DNA of 64,000 nucleotides from Haemophilus parainfluenzae (GCF_900638025.1 NZ_LR134481.1:1488001-1552000), one strand, 5' to 3'; positions 48,991-60,504 are shown, counted from the first letter of the stretch. A program made the numbers and translations. The notes: generated by a model from the letters alone, not told the origin.

Positions 48991-50053
48991 ACAATAAAAA
49001 CAAATGAGGCACTAAATTCATGACGATAACTGTCGCGATAGAAAGCAATAATCGTGATGCTCCAAAGATAAAACCTCGGTTAGTGCCATTATCAAATTTT
49101 ACTAATAAATTTGCCATCGCCGTTAAGGCATAGACTTCAATCACCGTGAAGATGACTAAGTAAATATAAGCGGAAACCACAGAAATATATTTCAACGTAA
49201 TAAACCAAGGCAAGATAATGCCCACAGCCAAGATTGGTGCCACCCATAAGGTTTGTTTAATCGTTAAATTAATTTTTCGAGAAAAATAACTTTGTAATGA
49301 CACAGTCAACAAACCATTTACAAAAAGTGCAATGGGGGAGTGTTCTGGCATCACTAATTTATTATCGAAAAGAAATGGGAAGATCACAAAGAATGACGTT
49401 GCAATGGAAAGAGGAATAAATAGCATCAAATGCACAAATAAAAATTCTTTGGTGATGATTTCTTTAATTTGAGCAATGCGAAACTTCACTAAGGTCTGTA
49501 AGGTTTGGATTTGATAAAACGGTTTTACCATTAAGGCAAAGAGAACCGCTTCCATCGCAAAGCAGACCCAAATCAGCGACTCAATGTGATTGTATTTGAT
49601 AAATGGAATCACTAACAAAGGCGCAAACATAGACGACATGGAGGTGACTTTTAAATATTTTCCCTGTAATCGAGTTTTCTCTTTGTATTCTTCGCCTGCG
49701 AGTACAAGTAGGCAGGCTTTCGCATTGGTACCAAACAAACAACTGCCTAAGCCAAAACAGGTGGTGGCAATTAAAAGCAGAAGGTAATTGTCTGCAGAGA
49801 GAAAGAAAATGTAGGCGATCACATCTAAAAAGCACCCAAGCAACATCATTTTGGCCAGTCCAAATCGATCGCCCCAAATACCGGCTAAAATGGCTAATGC
49901 TTGGTTGCAGAAGAAAAGCAACGAGAGTGAAAAGGCAATTTCACTGTTACTTAAGCCTTTTCCTTGTAAATAGATGAAAAATACCGTTTGCATGGAAAAG
50001 AATGCAAGGGTAGAAAAGAAACGACGAGTCAGTAAAAGTTTTTGTAAATTCAT
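48989..50053 (-). CDS. MFS transporter
   Basis: A 354-residue membrane protein with about 11-12 predicted helices. The MFS loop-2/3 motif is seen as GIWGDRFGLAKMM near residue 60. ATG 50053 (MNLQKLLLTRRFF) is chosen because translation from 50119 would add a hydrophilic stretch with no ribosome site. It resembles drug or small-molecule efflux members in general shape, but no specific substrate can be assigned. It stands alone between the XRE cassette and prmB. Confidence 0.75.
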   Translation of the reverse strand: MNLQKLLLTRRFFSTLAFFSMQTVFFIYLQGKGLSNSEIAFSLSLLFFCNQALAILAGIWGDRFGLAKMMLLGCFLDVIAYIFFLSADNYLLLLIATTCFGLGSCLFGTNAKACLLVLAGEEYKEKTRLQGKYLKVTSMSSMFAPLLVIPFIKYNHIESLIWVCFAMEAVLFALMVKPFYQIQTLQTLVKFRIAQIKEIITKEFLFVHLMLFIPLSIATSFFVIFPFLFDNKLVMPEHSPIALFVNGLLTVSLQSYFSRKINLTIKQTLWVAPILAVGIILPWFITLKYISVVSAYIYLVIFTVIEVYALTAMANLLVKFDNGTNRGFIFGASRLLLSIATVIVMNLVPHLFLL

Positions 50054-50150
50054 TGTGTTATTAAAAAAAGAAAAGCACGCGTTAAGAACGCGCGCCAGTA
50101 ATTGGTTAAGTGCGGTCAAAATTCACGACGATTTTTAACCGCACTTGAGA

Positions 50151-51095
50151 TTAAAATGAATCGTGATATTTCACTAAATCTTCGCGGCTAATGGCAAATA
50201 CACCTAGACCGCCATTTTTTAGTTCAACCCATTCAAATGGCACATCTGGATATTGTTCAATGAGACTTACCATACTGTTGCCTACTTCGCAAACGAGCAC
50301 GCCATTTGGTGTTAAATAATCCGGCGCTTGTTTTAAAATTTGTTTTGTAATTTCTAAACCATCAACACCGGAACCTAAGGCTAATTCAGGCTCATAATGG
50401 AATTCTTCCGGCATATCTGCCAAATCTTCTTCATCTACATAAGGTGGGTTGGTCACGATTAAATCATATTGTTGACCGAAGAGATTTTGGAATAAATATG
50501 ATTGAATCGGGAAAACACGGTGTTCTAATTGGTGGCGTGCAATATTGATTTCCGCTACATTTAACGCATCCACAGAAAGATCGACTGCATCCACTTCAGC
50601 CTCAGGAAAGGCTTCAGCAGTAGCAATCGCGATACAACCACTGCCGGTACAAAGATCTAAAATACGTTTTGGTTCAGATTTTAAAAGCGGAGCAAATTTA
50701 TCTTGGATTAATGCACTAATTGGCGAGCGAGGAATAATCGTCCGCTCATCTACATAGAATTCTAATCCGCAGAACCACGCACTATTTGTTAAATAGGCGA
50801 CAGGCATACGTTGCTCAATACGGCTTAAGACTAATTGTACTAAGGTTTCTTTTTCTGAGTGAGTGAGTTTGCTGCTAAATAAATCTTGCGGTAAATCGAG
50901 CGGTAATTGAAGTCCCGCAAGGACTAATTGAAGACTTTCATCCCACGCATTGTCATGGCCTTGTCCGTAATAAATATCAGAACGGTTAAATGTGCTGTAT
51001 GTCCAGCGTAAAAAATCTTGAATGGTTGTTAATTCACTTGCCACATTATCTTCTAAAATTGTCGCAACAAGTTCTTGATTGTGTAAGGTTTCCAT
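50151..51095 (-). CDS. prmB: Ribosomal protein L3 glutamine methyltransferase PrmB
   Basis: A 314-residue SAM-dependent methyltransferase that modifies a glutamine of ribosomal protein L3. The helical N-terminus precedes the Rossmann core with SAM motif [14 protein letters not shown] near residue 143 and the catalytic [12 protein letters not shown] near residue 212; the [19 protein letters not shown] block (as PVAYLTN and [12 protein letters not shown]) is typical of PrmB rather than PrmC. ATG 51095 follows GAGG; the TTG at 51107 overlaps that site. smrB diverges from it, as in many gamma-proteobacteria. Confidence 0.95.
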   Translation of the reverse strand: METLHNQELVATILEDNVASELTTIQDFLRWTYSTFNRSDIYYGQGHDNAWDESLQLVLAGLQLPLDLPQDLFSSKLTHSEKETLVQLVLSRIEQRMPVAYLTNSAWFCGLEFYVDERTIIPRSPISALIQDKFAPLLKSEPKRILDLCTGSGCIAIATAEAFPEAEVDAVDLSVDALNVAEINIARHQLEHRVFPIQSYLFQNLFGQQYDLIVTNPPYVDEEDLADMPEEFHYEPELALGSGVDGLEITKQILKQAPDYLTPNGVLVCEVGNSMVSLIEQYPDVPFEWVELKNGGLGVFAISREDLVKYHDSF

Positions 51096-51179
51096 TTTGT
51101 GCCTCAATAAAAAATTTGGCTAGTTATACCATAGAATAGATGTGCTATCATTAAGCAAAATAACAAATTGAGAAAAATA

Positions 51180-51689
51180 ATGACAGAACAAGATGATTTC
51201 GATCTTTTTCGGGCGGAAACAAAAGGGATCAAACCCATCAAGCAAGATACTTTTGTGGCGCCGCGTCAAAAGAGCGGTCAAAAAAAATCTGATTTACGTG
51301 ATATTCGAGAAAAAGAAGATACGCTTTTCTATTTTTCCGATGAATATGAACCATTGCTAAATGAACATGATGGTGTCATCAAATATTTACGCGAAGGGGA
51401 AGATAGCCATTTATTGAAACAACTTCGTCGTGGCGATTTTTCACCCGAATTATTTTTGGATTTACATGGTTTAACCCGTGAGCAAGCCAAAATGGAATTA
51501 GCGGCATTGTTGCTAGCTTGTGAAGATCAGCATGTTTATTGCGCGAGCATCATGACCGGCTATGGAACCTTTACGTTGAAAAAACAAATTCCACGTTGGT
51601 TAGTTCAGCACCCTAAAGTCCGGGCGTTACACCAAGCACCCAAAGAATGGGGTGGAGAAGCAGCGATACTCATTTTAGTGGATGTATAA
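51180..51689 (+). CDS. smrB: SmrB endonuclease (Smr domain, collided-ribosome rescue)
   Basis: A 169-residue protein with an N-terminal extension (residues 1-85, including the YFSDEYEPLL block near residue 45) and a C-terminal Smr domain with LDLHGLT near 98 and the second motif MTGYGTF near 125 where E. coli has MHGHGKH. E. coli SmrB cuts mRNA between collided ribosomes. ATG 51180 is used; the TTG at 51168 is a weaker option. Divergent from prmB with an 84-base gap. Confidence 0.93.
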   Translation: MTEQDDFDLFRAETKGIKPIKQDTFVAPRQKSGQKKSDLRDIREKEDTLFYFSDEYEPLLNEHDGVIKYLREGEDSHLLKQLRRGDFSPELFLDLHGLTREQAKMELAALLLACEDQHVYCASIMTGYGTFTLKKQIPRWLVQHPKVRALHQAPKEWGGEAAILILVDV

Positions 51690-51729
51690 AGAAAGATGCA
51701 GATCGACATTGATCTGCATCTTTTGTCAA

Positions 51730-52536
51730 TTATTTTGTTGCCGCTTTCATATCACGAACAAACTCAGCAAGTTCAGTTAAGCATTGAGCTTGATTATCTA
51801 AATTTCGCTCAATGATTTTTACCGTTGCAGAGCCTGAAATAGCTCCCGCAGCACCAAGTTGAAGAGCCTCTTTTACTTGAGCAGGTTGAGCAATACCAAA
51901 ACCTTGTAGAATTGGTGGAGCCTTATGAGCTTTAAGTTGTTCTACAAGTGTATCTAAGTTTGCAGCATGAGCTTGATTCTCAGCACTTGTTACACCTGCA
52001 CGAGAAACTAAATAGGTATAGCCTTCGCTGTTTTCAGCAACACCTTGTACCGTTTTGGCATCAGCATTTGGTGGGCAAATAAAGACAGGTTGAATGCCAT
52101 ACTTTTTAGCAGCTTGAACATAGTCTTCTTTTGCCAATAGTGGAATATCTGCTACTAAAACCGCATCCACGCCGACTTCTGCACAACGTTGATAGAAATT
52201 ATCTAATCCTTTAGCAAAAATCAAATTTGCACAAAGGAGTAAGCTAATCGGAATTTCTGGATATTTTGACCGTACTTTAGCGAGTAATTTAAAGCTGTCT
52301 TCAGTGCTATGGCCCGCATTTAGCGCACGGTTATTAGCTGCCTGGATTACGGGACCGTCTAATAGCGGATCAGAAAATGGAAAGCCTAATTCCAACGCAT
52401 CTGCGCCATTTTCAACTAAAGTACAAATAATCTCAAAAGAGCGATCAAATGTTGGATCGCATAATGTAACGAAAGGTACAAAAGCCCCTTCTTTTTTCGC
52501 TGCAAGTTCTGCAAATTTAGTTTCAAAACGGCTCAT
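51730..52536 (-). CDS. trpA: Tryptophan synthase alpha chain
   Basis: A 268-residue TIM barrel that releases indole from indole-3-glycerol phosphate. The family motif [18 protein letters not shown] (residues 46-63, catalytic Asp in SDPLLDGP) and the catalytic Glu in [15 protein letters not shown] strand 1 are present; [13 protein letters not shown] and [10 protein letters not shown] bind phosphate. Its ATG overlaps the trpB stop by one base (TAATG), which ensures equal synthesis with TrpB. Last gene of the trp operon. Confidence 0.97.
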   Translation of the reverse strand: MSRFETKFAELAAKKEGAFVPFVTLCDPTFDRSFEIICTLVENGADALELGFPFSDPLLDGPVIQAANNRALNAGHSTEDSFKLLAKVRSKYPEIPISLLLCANLIFAKGLDNFYQRCAEVGVDAVLVADIPLLAKEDYVQAAKKYGIQPVFICPPNADAKTVQGVAENSEGYTYLVSRAGVTSAENQAHAANLDTLVEQLKAHKAPPILQGFGIAQPAQVKEALQLGAAGAISGSATVKIIERNLDNQAQCLTELAEFVRDMKAATK

Positions 52537-53732
52537 TATTGCATTCCTTTTTCTTTTAAAATTTTATCAACGGTGAAAATATCTTTATCCCCACGACCAG
52601 AAAGATTCACCACTAAAATTTGTTCTTTATTCGGTTCTTGATGAATCATTTTTAGTGCATGTGCTAATGCATGAGAACTTTCCAATGCAGGAATAATTCC
52701 TTCATGTTTTGCTAATGCTTGGAAAGCGTTTAATGCTTCATCATCTGTAATACTTGGGTATTCGGCACGACCAATGCTTTGTAAATAAGCATGTTGAGGC
52801 CCTACAGAAGGGAAGTCTAATCCAGCAGAAATAGAGTAGGATTCTTCTACTTGACCATCTTCAGTTTGCATTAAAGGTGATTTCATACCGAAATAAATAC
52901 CGACTTTTGCATGGCCTAATGGTGCACCATGTTCACCACTTTCGATGCCATGACCAGCAGGTTCTACGCCAATTAAGCGTACGCCTTTTTCATCAATAAA
53001 ATCGGCAAACATACCAATTGCATTGGAGCCACCACCAACTGCCGCGATGACAGCATCCGGTAAGCGATCTTCTTTTTCTAAGATTTGACGTTTGGTTTCT
53101 TCACCAATCATTTTTTGGAATTCACGTACAATGGTTGGGAATGGATGAGGGCCTGCCGCTGTACCCAATAAATAATGGGTGTTTTCATAGTTGGCTGACC
53201 AATCACGCATCGCTTCACAGCACGCATCTTTCAATGAGCAAGAGCCTTTTTGTACAGGTATTACTTCAGCTCCCATTAAACGCATACGAAATACGTTTGG
53301 TGATTGGCGTTCCACGTCTTTCGCGCCCATATAAACACGGCAAGGCATATCTAACATTGCACAAGCTAGAGCTGTTGCCACGCCATGTTGGCCAGCACCG
53401 GTTTCGGCGATAATGCGCGTTTTCCCCATGCGTTTTGCTAATAAAATTTGACCTAATACTTGGTTGGTTTTGTGGGCACCACCGTGAAGTAAATCTTCAC
53501 GTTTTAAATAAATTTTTGCTTTTGTCCCTTTGGTTAAATTACGGCAAAGGGTAAGTGCGGTTGGTCTGCCCGCATAATTTTTAAGTAAATCTTGAAATTC
53601 ACGTTGGAATTTAGGATCGTCTTTTGCTTCAACAAAGGCTTTTTCTAGCTGTTGTAGTACCGGTACGAGAATTTCCGGTACATACATTCCGCCAAATTCA
53701 CCGAAATAAGGATTTAAAAGGGTTTCTGACAT
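52536..53732 (-). CDS. trpB: Tryptophan synthase beta chain
   Basis: A 398-residue PLP enzyme that joins indole and serine. The PLP lysine is in [17 protein letters not shown] near residue 87, the phosphate cup [10 protein letters not shown] near residue 234, and the COMM-domain region [10 protein letters not shown] at the start. It follows the SDR gene by 12 bases and overlaps trpA. All active-site motifs are intact. Confidence 0.97.
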   Translation of the reverse strand: MSETLLNPYFGEFGGMYVPEILVPVLQQLEKAFVEAKDDPKFQREFQDLLKNYAGRPTALTLCRNLTKGTKAKIYLKREDLLHGGAHKTNQVLGQILLAKRMGKTRIIAETGAGQHGVATALACAMLDMPCRVYMGAKDVERQSPNVFRMRLMGAEVIPVQKGSCSLKDACCEAMRDWSANYENTHYLLGTAAGPHPFPTIVREFQKMIGEETKRQILEKEDRLPDAVIAAVGGGSNAIGMFADFIDEKGVRLIGVEPAGHGIESGEHGAPLGHAKVGIYFGMKSPLMQTEDGQVEESYSISAGLDFPSVGPQHAYLQSIGRAEYPSITDDEALNAFQALAKHEGIIPALESSHALAHALKMIHQEPNKEQILVVNLSGRGDKDIFTVDKILKEKGMQ

Positions 53733-53744
53733 AATATTTCCTTG

Positions 53745-54503
53745 TTATTTTTGAATTCTTGCGACATTAAGTGGTGCAAAGGTTTGTGCTGTAGGCATCA
53801 CTTCAATGCGATTAATATTGACATGTTCAGGTTGTTGATTGAGCCATAAAATAATATTAGCAATATCTTGTGGGCTGACATATTCTACATTTTCATAGAG
53901 TTTTTTTGCTCGGGCATCATCACCTTTAAAACGGACATTCGAAAATTCAGTTCCACCACAAAGACCTGGCTCAACATTGGTCACGCGAATTTGTGTACCA
54001 GCAAGATCGGCTCGAAGATTTAAACTAAATTGTTTTATAAACGCTTTAGTGCCGCCGTATATATTGCCACCAGGATAAGGATAAGTACCTGCAATTGAGC
54101 CTAAATTAATAATATGACCTGAATTACGTTCAACCATTTGTGGTAACACAAGACGAGTGATGGTGACGAGACCTTTAATATTGGTATCAATCATTTGCAT
54201 CCAATCGTCTAAACTCGCTTTATCGGCACTTTCTAAGCCTAATGCTAATCCTGCATTATTCACCAATAAATCAATAGATTGCCAATTAGTTGGAAGTGAA
54301 TGGAACGCATCTTCTGTTGCTTGGCGATCTGAAATATCAAAGGCAAGAAAGTAGAAGTTTTCACCTAATTCTTGTTGTAATTGTTCTAAACGAGTTACGC
54401 GGCGTCCTGTGCCAATTACACGATAACCATTTTCAATGAGGGTGTGACAAATTGCCGCACCAAATCCGGCAGTTGCGCCGGTTACTAACGCTGTTCTTTG
54501 CAT
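53745..54503 (-). CDS. Short-chain dehydrogenase/reductase (YdfG-like)
   Basis: A 252-residue SDR. The cofactor motif is TGATAGFGAAIC near residue 9 with GRR (NADP type) at about 35, then NNAG, and the catalytic Ser in INLGSIAGTYPYPGG with YGGTK near residue 150. It resembles E. coli YdfG, an NADP-dependent 3-hydroxy acid (serine/allo-threonine) dehydrogenase. ATG 54503 with AAGGGGAAGC upstream; the extension to 54521 is not needed. It lies between trpCF and trpB with gaps of 23 and 12 bases, so it is part of the operon though it has no step in tryptophan synthesis. Confidence 0.9.
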   Translation of the reverse strand: MQRTALVTGATAGFGAAICHTLIENGYRVIGTGRRVTRLEQLQQELGENFYFLAFDISDRQATEDAFHSLPTNWQSIDLLVNNAGLALGLESADKASLDDWMQMIDTNIKGLVTITRLVLPQMVERNSGHIINLGSIAGTYPYPGGNIYGGTKAFIKQFSLNLRADLAGTQIRVTNVEPGLCGGTEFSNVRFKGDDARAKKLYENVEYVSPQDIANIILWLNQQPEHVNINRIEVMPTAQTFAPLNVARIQK

Positions 54504-54526
54504 AATGCTTCCCCTTAGCAATCAGA

Positions 54527-55963
54527 TTAATTTGACAAAATCGTCTTAAAAACTGACCGCACTTTTTCGCTGTCTTTTACGCCTGCGGCAGTTTCTATAC
54601 CAGAATTGAGATCAACTCCTAGGCAACCTTGCTTAATGGCTTGTTCAATATTGTCAGGCGAAATGCCACCAGCCAAAATAATTTTGTGTTTTAAGTTTTC
54701 AGGAATGACGGACCAATTAAAGGTTTTTCCTGTGCCACCTTGTTGATTAGCGGATTGGCTATCGAAAATATAGCGAGCAATATTTAAATCATCCGTAAAA
54801 TCAACCGCACGTTGTGCTTCAGTATCGACTGAAATAGCTTTCCAAATTTGTATTTTTTCAGGCAGTTGGTGACGAAGTGCGGTAATAAATTCAGCGGTTT
54901 CTGAACCGTGTAGCTGAACGGCATAAAGCTGCAATTGTTTAGCGATTTTTACAATAAAATCAATTTCTTGATTCTGGAACACGCCCACAAAACGAAGTGG
55001 TGATGCTGTCACTAATTCTTGAGCTTGACGTAGGCTCACACAGCGTTTTGAATGATCGACGAAAATTAAGCCGCCGTATAATGCCCCGTTTGCGTAAACC
55101 TCTTTGACATCTTGCGTGCGAGTTAAACCGCATACTTTATTTTCGCCCAAAATCACTTCACGCACAGCATTATTTAAATCTGCACTGCCCATTAGGCTGC
55201 TACCGATTAAAAAGCCATGTGCCACTTTTTGCAAATCACGAATTTGGCTGTGATTATAAATCCCCGATTCGCTGATAATACGTGCATCACTAGGAATGCG
55301 ATCGGCATATTTTTGTGTGAGTTCTACCACGCGGTTTAAATCAACAGTAAGATCGTGAAGATTACGATTGTTAACCCCGATAATTTTTGCCTCTAATGCA
55401 AGGCCTCGCTCAAACTCTTCCTCGTTACTGGTTTCTGTTAATACGCCCATACCGAGAGAATGTGCAAGATCAGCCAATACGCGATAGGTTTCGTCATTCA
55501 CTACCGAAAGCATCAATAAAATAGCATCAGCTTGATAATAGCGTGCAAGATAAACCTGATATTCGCTGATCATAAAATCTTTGCACAATACAGGTTGTGA
55601 GACAACGTCACGTACTTGCGGCAAATAGTCAAATTTACCTTGAAAGTATTTCTCATCCGTTAGCACTGAAACCGCTGACGCATAATGTTTATACACATTG
55701 GCGATTTCATCTAAATTAAATTCACCACGAATTAATCCTTTAGAAGGGGACGCTTTCTTACATTCTAAAATATAAGCCGGTTTTTGATGGGTGCCTTTAC
55801 CCAACGCATCATAAAAAGAGCGGTCAGATTTTTGAATGTTTTCTTTAAATTGTGAAAGCGGAAATTCAGTTTCCTTTGCTTTAACCCATAGTGCTTTGTC
55901 TAAGACGATTTTTTGTAGCACCGTAGCAGAGTCAATTGGTTTGGTGAAATCTTGCGTGATCAT
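54527..55963 (-). CDS. trpCF: Bifunctional indole-3-glycerol-phosphate synthase / phosphoribosylanthranilate isomerase
   Basis: A 478-residue fusion of two TIM barrels. The N-terminal half (to about 255) is TrpC with [26 protein letters not shown] and [12 protein letters not shown]; the C-terminal half is TrpF with KVCGLT near residue 283, VGVFQN, LHGSE and the end [12 protein letters not shown]. The fused form is the enterobacterial and Haemophilus arrangement. It follows trpD by 41 bases. Confidence 0.96.
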   Translation of the reverse strand: MITQDFTKPIDSATVLQKIVLDKALWVKAKETEFPLSQFKENIQKSDRSFYDALGKGTHQKPAYILECKKASPSKGLIRGEFNLDEIANVYKHYASAVSVLTDEKYFQGKFDYLPQVRDVVSQPVLCKDFMISEYQVYLARYYQADAILLMLSVVNDETYRVLADLAHSLGMGVLTETSNEEEFERGLALEAKIIGVNNRNLHDLTVDLNRVVELTQKYADRIPSDARIISESGIYNHSQIRDLQKVAHGFLIGSSLMGSADLNNAVREVILGENKVCGLTRTQDVKEVYANGALYGGLIFVDHSKRCVSLRQAQELVTASPLRFVGVFQNQEIDFIVKIAKQLQLYAVQLHGSETAEFITALRHQLPEKIQIWKAISVDTEAQRAVDFTDDLNIARYIFDSQSANQQGGTGKTFNWSVIPENLKHKIILAGGISPDNIEQAIKQGCLGVDLNSGIETAAGVKDSEKVRSVFKTILSN

Positions 55964-56004
55964 AATTTTTCTTCTTATTGTGGCTTATCAAATCAGCCTT
56001 TATC

Positions 56005-57006
56005 TTAATATTTTGTCAAATGTTGTAGTGTCTCAAACGCTTTGCCTGAAGCAAGGTGAGCCAACACATTTTGAACATTTTGTTTTAAGTCATCATGACC
56101 AAATAATTTCAGCAATAATGCCACATTTGCGGCTACCGCATTAGCATGCTCTGCTTTGCCTTTACCTTGTAAAAGTGCGGTCAGATATTGGGCGTTTTCT
56201 TGCGGTTCGCCACCACGTAAACTTTCTAAAGATTGTGTTTTTAAACCAAAATCTTCTGGCGTTAAGGTGAAGTAGTCAATTTTGCCGTTTTTAATTTCAG
56301 CGACTTGCGTTTCACCATGTACGGCGACTTCATCAAGACCCGCACCATGAACCACAAAAGTATGTTGATGGCCTAATGCAACAGCTGTTTCAGCATAGGT
56401 TTTCACTAATTCAGGAGCATACACACCAAGCAAATGATAAGTTGGGCGAGCTGGATTGATTAATGGCCCCAAAATGTTAAAAAGCGTACGTGTTTTTAAT
56501 GCTGCACGAACAGGAGCGACATGTTTAAACCCACTGTGATATTGTTGAGCAAATAAGAAGCATACGCCAATATCATCAAGTGCTTGACGAGCTTGTTCTG
56601 ACGTGACATTCACATTTACACCAAGTGCGGTTAATACATCACTGGCACCTGATTTGCTTGATACGCTACGGTTACCGTGTTTGGCTACTTTGGCACCCAT
56701 AGAGGCTGCAACAATGGCGCTCGCAGTAGAAATATTAATCGTATTTTGACCATCACCGCCAGTACCCACAATATCCGCAAAAGGGTAGTCAGGACGAGGG
56801 AATGATTTGGCATTTTGCAAAGACGCAGATACCGCTCCACTTAATTCCTCAATGGTGGCACCACGTACTTTTAATGCAATCAGCATGGCAGCGATTTGTT
56901 CGTTATTCAGTTCGCCTTGCATAATGGCATTAAAAATGACCGCACTTTCTTCTTTATTAAGTGTTTTTCCGCTGTAAAGTTGTTCTAATAATTGAGCCGT
57001 TTGCAT
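56005..57006 (-). CDS. trpD: Anthranilate phosphoribosyltransferase
   Basis: A 333-residue enzyme that attaches phosphoribose to anthranilate. Motifs are [17 protein letters not shown] near residue 78 (PRPP binding), [15 protein letters not shown] near residue 106 and the later [16 protein letters not shown]. It is a stand-alone TrpD, not fused to TrpG, which is encoded separately two genes upstream. The tautomerase-like gene ends 11 bases before it. Confidence 0.97.
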   Translation of the reverse strand: MQTAQLLEQLYSGKTLNKEESAVIFNAIMQGELNNEQIAAMLIALKVRGATIEELSGAVSASLQNAKSFPRPDYPFADIVGTGGDGQNTINISTASAIVAASMGAKVAKHGNRSVSSKSGASDVLTALGVNVNVTSEQARQALDDIGVCFLFAQQYHSGFKHVAPVRAALKTRTLFNILGPLINPARPTYHLLGVYAPELVKTYAETAVALGHQHTFVVHGAGLDEVAVHGETQVAEIKNGKIDYFTLTPEDFGLKTQSLESLRGGEPQENAQYLTALLQGKGKAEHANAVAANVALLLKLFGHDDLKQNVQNVLAHLASGKAFETLQHLTKY

Positions 57007-57017
57007 AATATTGTCCC

Positions 57018-57413
<396 letters not shown>

Positions 57414-57998
57414 TTAATCTCTGTTTAATAACCATTCCACAGATTGTTGTAATAATTTGGAACCTTGCACAGTAAGGATGCTTTCTGGGTGGAATTGGAA
57501 AGCACAAATTGGCAAGGTTTTATGACGAATTGCCATTACGATACCATTGTAATCGGCATTAACAATAAATTCGTCAGGCAGATTTTTACCCATTAAAGAG
57601 TGATAACGTGCCACAGGCATTGGGTTGGCAATATCTTTAAACATGGCTTGGTTATCGTGTTGAATGCGCGATACTTTACCATGTAATACTTCGCCTGCAT
57701 GTACAACCTCTCCACCAAAGGCTTGAATAAGCGCTTGATGGCCTAAGCAAATACCAATAATTGGCACATCATTTTTTAAACGTTCAATGAGCGGGAGCAA
57801 GATACCTGCTTCAGCCGGAGTACCTGGTCCTGGAGAGAGTGCAAGAATCGTATCCGGTGTATTTAATGCCTCTTGTACCACTTGCTCTAAATTGGTGTCA
57901 TTACGATAAATTTTTACGTTATGCCCAAGCACACGGAATTGATCCACTAAGTTATAAGTGAATGAATCAAAATTATCTAAAAAGAGAATATTAGCCAT
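57414..57998 (-). CDS. trpG: Anthranilate synthase glutaminase subunit
   Basis: A 194-residue class I glutamine amidotransferase that supplies ammonia to TrpE. The catalytic Cys is in GICLGHQALIQAFGG near residue 80, the oxyanion strand in LSPGPGTP near residue 54, and the His-Glu pair in FQFHPESILT near residue 170. Its start lies 12 bases after trpE. The same family includes PabA, but the operon makes TrpG clear. Confidence 0.95.
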   Translation of the reverse strand: MANILFLDNFDSFTYNLVDQFRVLGHNVKIYRNDTNLEQVVQEALNTPDTILALSPGPGTPAEAGILLPLIERLKNDVPIIGICLGHQALIQAFGGEVVHAGEVLHGKVSRIQHDNQAMFKDIANPMPVARYHSLMGKNLPDEFIVNADYNGIVMAIRHKTLPICAFQFHPESILTVQGSKLLQQSVEWLLNRD

Positions 57999-58010
57999 AA
58001 TTTATCGTCC

Positions 58011-59561
58011 TTATTTTGCTTGGGTATTGATTTGTTTGATTGCTTTAAGCACTGCAGCCGCTTTATGGCGAGTTTCATCCGCTTCCATTTGTGGATCAGA
58101 ATCCAACACTTCACCACAACCCGCTTGAATATGGGCAATGCCATTTTGTACAAAAGCAGAACGAATCACGATACAGGTATCAAAATGACCATCAGAGGTG
58201 AGATAGCCGACCGCACCGCCGTAGCTGTGACGTTTTTGTTGTTCAAATTGATAAATTAACTGCATCGCTTTAATTTTAGGTGCACCAGTTAACGTCCCCA
58301 TATTCATACAAGCTTGATAAGCATGTAATGCATCAAGTTCAGGACGAAGTTTACCCACTACGCGAGAAACCAAATGCATGATGTGAGAATAGCGATCCAC
58401 TTGCATTAATTCAGCGACTTTACGTGTACCGCTTTGGCAAACGCGAGCAATGTCATTACGGGCTAAATCCACTAACATTAAATGTTCAGCTTGCTCTTTA
58501 TGATCAAGACGTAATTCTAATTCCAAACGCGCATCCAATTCAGGGTCAATATTGCCATGGGCATCAAAACCACGCGGACGAGAACCTGCAATTGGGTAAA
58601 TTTCTAATTGGCGATTGTCCGGTGCATATTTCAACGCACTTTCTGGTGATGCACCGAATAAAATGAAATCCTCATCGTTCATGTAGAACATATAAGGGCT
58701 TGGATTGTTATGTTTTAATTGCGCATAGCTCGCAAGGGTATTTGGGCAATCTAATGAAAAACGGCGAGATGGCACGATTTGGAACACATCACCAATATTA
58801 ATATGATGTTTTAATGCTTTGACAATGCCGATAAATTCAGGATCATCAAAGTTGGTGCTGACCTCATCACTTGCTGCTTTAATGGAAAATACGCCATCAA
58901 TATTTTTTAATTTTTGAGCAATAGAAAGTGCCGTTTTCGCGACTTCCACTTGTTCTTCTTGGCTAAAACAAAAGCTTTTTAATGTGGCTTGTTGGCTTTG
59001 GTGATCGATGGTGATTAAATTTTCTGCGAGATAAAAACTGTAATCCGGGCAGTTAATACCATCATCTTTTAATTCAACACCTTGCATTGGAATAAAATTT
59101 GCCACCAAATCATAAGCAAATAAACCACCTAAAAAGACGGGTGTGCTGCTATGTTGATAATGGTTAGAAATTACACGAAGTCCATCAAAAATGGTTGCAG
59201 CTTGTAATTTGCTGTCTTCATCTAATTGATTGTCGAGCGGCGCGAATTGTACAGAAAAGTCATTCTTAAAATTAACCGCACTTACGGTACCGAGTTGGCT
59301 TAATACTGGATGAATTTCGTTTAACACTTGTTTTCCGTTCGCATTCAGCGCTCTAAAGGTTACCTGATTGCCTAAACAAGTAATTTTAACGGCAGCATTA
59401 ATTAGAATAAGGCTCTGTAAGCTATTTTTACTACCAATTTCAGCAGAGTCGAGGAGAAGAGAATTTGAGTTCTGTTTGCAAAGCGTATTAAAAATTGCGG
59501 TGGTGTCGGCGTGATAGGGAACCGGTTGAGAAGTCACCGCAATAAAAGGGGTATTTTTCAT
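58011..59561 (-). CDS. trpE: Anthranilate synthase component I
   Basis: A 516-residue chorismate-utilising enzyme. Motifs are the Trp-binding LLLDSAEI near residue 36 (feedback site), the chorismate-site VPSRRFSL near 265, PSPYMFYM near 290, IAGSRPRG and the C-terminal GTLTGAPKIKAM and QAGCGEVLDSDP. ATG 59561 with AGGA upstream; the TTG at 59567 overlaps that site. First gene of the operon, about 24 bases after the predicted start of transcription, so feedback inhibition and TrpR act but no leader peptide fits. Confidence 0.96.
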   Translation of the reverse strand: MKNTPFIAVTSQPVPYHADTTAIFNTLCKQNSNSLLLDSAEIGSKNSLQSLILINAAVKITCLGNQVTFRALNANGKQVLNEIHPVLSQLGTVSAVNFKNDFSVQFAPLDNQLDEDSKLQAATIFDGLRVISNHYQHSSTPVFLGGLFAYDLVANFIPMQGVELKDDGINCPDYSFYLAENLITIDHQSQQATLKSFCFSQEEQVEVAKTALSIAQKLKNIDGVFSIKAASDEVSTNFDDPEFIGIVKALKHHINIGDVFQIVPSRRFSLDCPNTLASYAQLKHNNPSPYMFYMNDEDFILFGASPESALKYAPDNRQLEIYPIAGSRPRGFDAHGNIDPELDARLELELRLDHKEQAEHLMLVDLARNDIARVCQSGTRKVAELMQVDRYSHIMHLVSRVVGKLRPELDALHAYQACMNMGTLTGAPKIKAMQLIYQFEQQKRHSYGGAVGYLTSDGHFDTCIVIRSAFVQNGIAHIQAGCGEVLDSDPQMEADETRHKAAAVLKAIKQINTQAK

Positions 59562-59586
59562 AATCAATCCTGTATTCTGAACTTTT

Positions 59587-59620
59587 GCACTATTAAACTA
59601 GTACATGAGGCATAAGTCAA
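59587..59620 (-). promoter_or_regulatory. trp promoter with TrpR operator
   Basis: Minus-strand TTGACT (59620-59615), 17 bases, TTTAAT (59597-59592). The operator GTACTAGTTTAATAGTGC (59604-59587) overlaps the -10 and closely matches the TrpR consensus GTACTAGTTAACTAGTAC. Confidence 0.78.
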
Positions 59621-59704
59621 GAGAATAATTAAAAAATTGGCGTGATTTTACAATATTGTTTTAATGTTTAACTAAAGATATTGAAAATAGAGGGGTTCAG
59701 TTAG

Positions 59705-59739
59705 AAAAAAGCCATTTTGAGGACGAATCTCAAAATGGC
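59705..59739 (-). terminator. azoR terminator
   Basis: Minus-strand GCCATTTTGAG / CTCAAAATGGC with a 7-base loop and T6, after the azoR stop and before the trp promoter. Confidence 0.88.
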
Positions 59740-59769
59740 TTAAATGGCTTAGTTGGGGGATTTTAGTAA

Positions 59770-60351
59770 TTAGAGAGATGCAACGATCTCATCGATTTTA
59801 TGTCTTGCTGAACGTTGTGCGTTTTCAATGGCTTCAGCGCCTAATCCGATGCCTTTTGCATAAGCAAACTGAACATCGGTAATGCCAACAAAACCTAAAA
59901 TCGCTTTTAAGTAAGTTGTCACATTGTTGTTGTCATCATACATGCCCCCAAAGCTTGCTAATACAACCGCTTTTTTACCTTGAAGTAAACCTTCAGGGCC
60001 ATTTGCGGTGTATTGGAAAGTTACACGAGGGCGCGCGATAAAATCAAAATAAGATTTAAGTTGTGTTGGGATGCCTAAGTTATACATTGGCGCTCCAATG
60101 ACGATGATATCCGCCGCCTTTAATTCCGCCACTAATTCATCTGATAGCGCTAAAAGTGCATTTTCTTCTGCTGTTTTAGGTTCGCCACGTACTGCTGTTG
60201 CAGCTGTCGCATCAAAATGAGGAAGGGGTTGAGCCACTAAATTACGTACCACAATGTTGTGGTCTTTTAATTTTTCAATGATGTAATCGGCTAATTTATT
60301 ACTTTGAGAGTTATCTGCAAGGATGCTTGATTTCAATACTAATACGTTCAT
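59770..60351 (-). CDS. azoR: FMN-dependent NADH-azoreductase
   Basis: A 193-residue flavodoxin-like enzyme that reduces azo and quinone compounds. FMN-contact parts are [16 protein letters not shown] (residues 6-21), [19 protein letters not shown] near residue 90 (as [13 protein letters not shown]) and ASFGGMY near residue 137. Length is slightly shorter than E. coli AzoR (201). TAAAGGAAA precedes the ATG. A single-gene unit between the trp promoter and thrS. Confidence 0.93.
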   Translation of the reverse strand: MNVLVLKSSILADNSQSNKLADYIIEKLKDHNIVVRNLVAQPLPHFDATAATAVRGEPKTAEENALLALSDELVAELKAADIIVIGAPMYNLGIPTQLKSYFDFIARPRVTFQYTANGPEGLLQGKKAVVLASFGGMYDDNNNVTTYLKAILGFVGITDVQFAYAKGIGLGAEAIENAQRSARHKIDEIVASL

Positions 60352-60469
60352 AGAGTTTCCTTTAATTTGTGTTTGTCAAAAGTGCGGTCATTTTATCGGA
60401 AATTTTGAATAGATAAAGTCGCTATAAGGAAAATCATTGTTTACTCATTGGAAAGAATTCAGTGAGATA

Positions 60470-60498
60470 TTAACAAGTGTGGTGGAAAGTGCTAAAAT
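60470..60498 (+). promoter_or_regulatory. thrS promoter
   Basis: TTAACA (60470-60475), 17 bases, TAAAAT (60493-60498); start expected near 60505, leaving a leader of about 107 bases. Confidence 0.65.
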
Positions 60499-60504
60499 TC
60501 TCCG

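Noticed and set aside
59562..59704. Trp attenuator or leader peptide before trpE
   Set aside because: Only about 24 bases lie between the predicted start and trpE; the hairpin at 59705-59739 has its T tract on the azoR side and lies upstream of the promoter.
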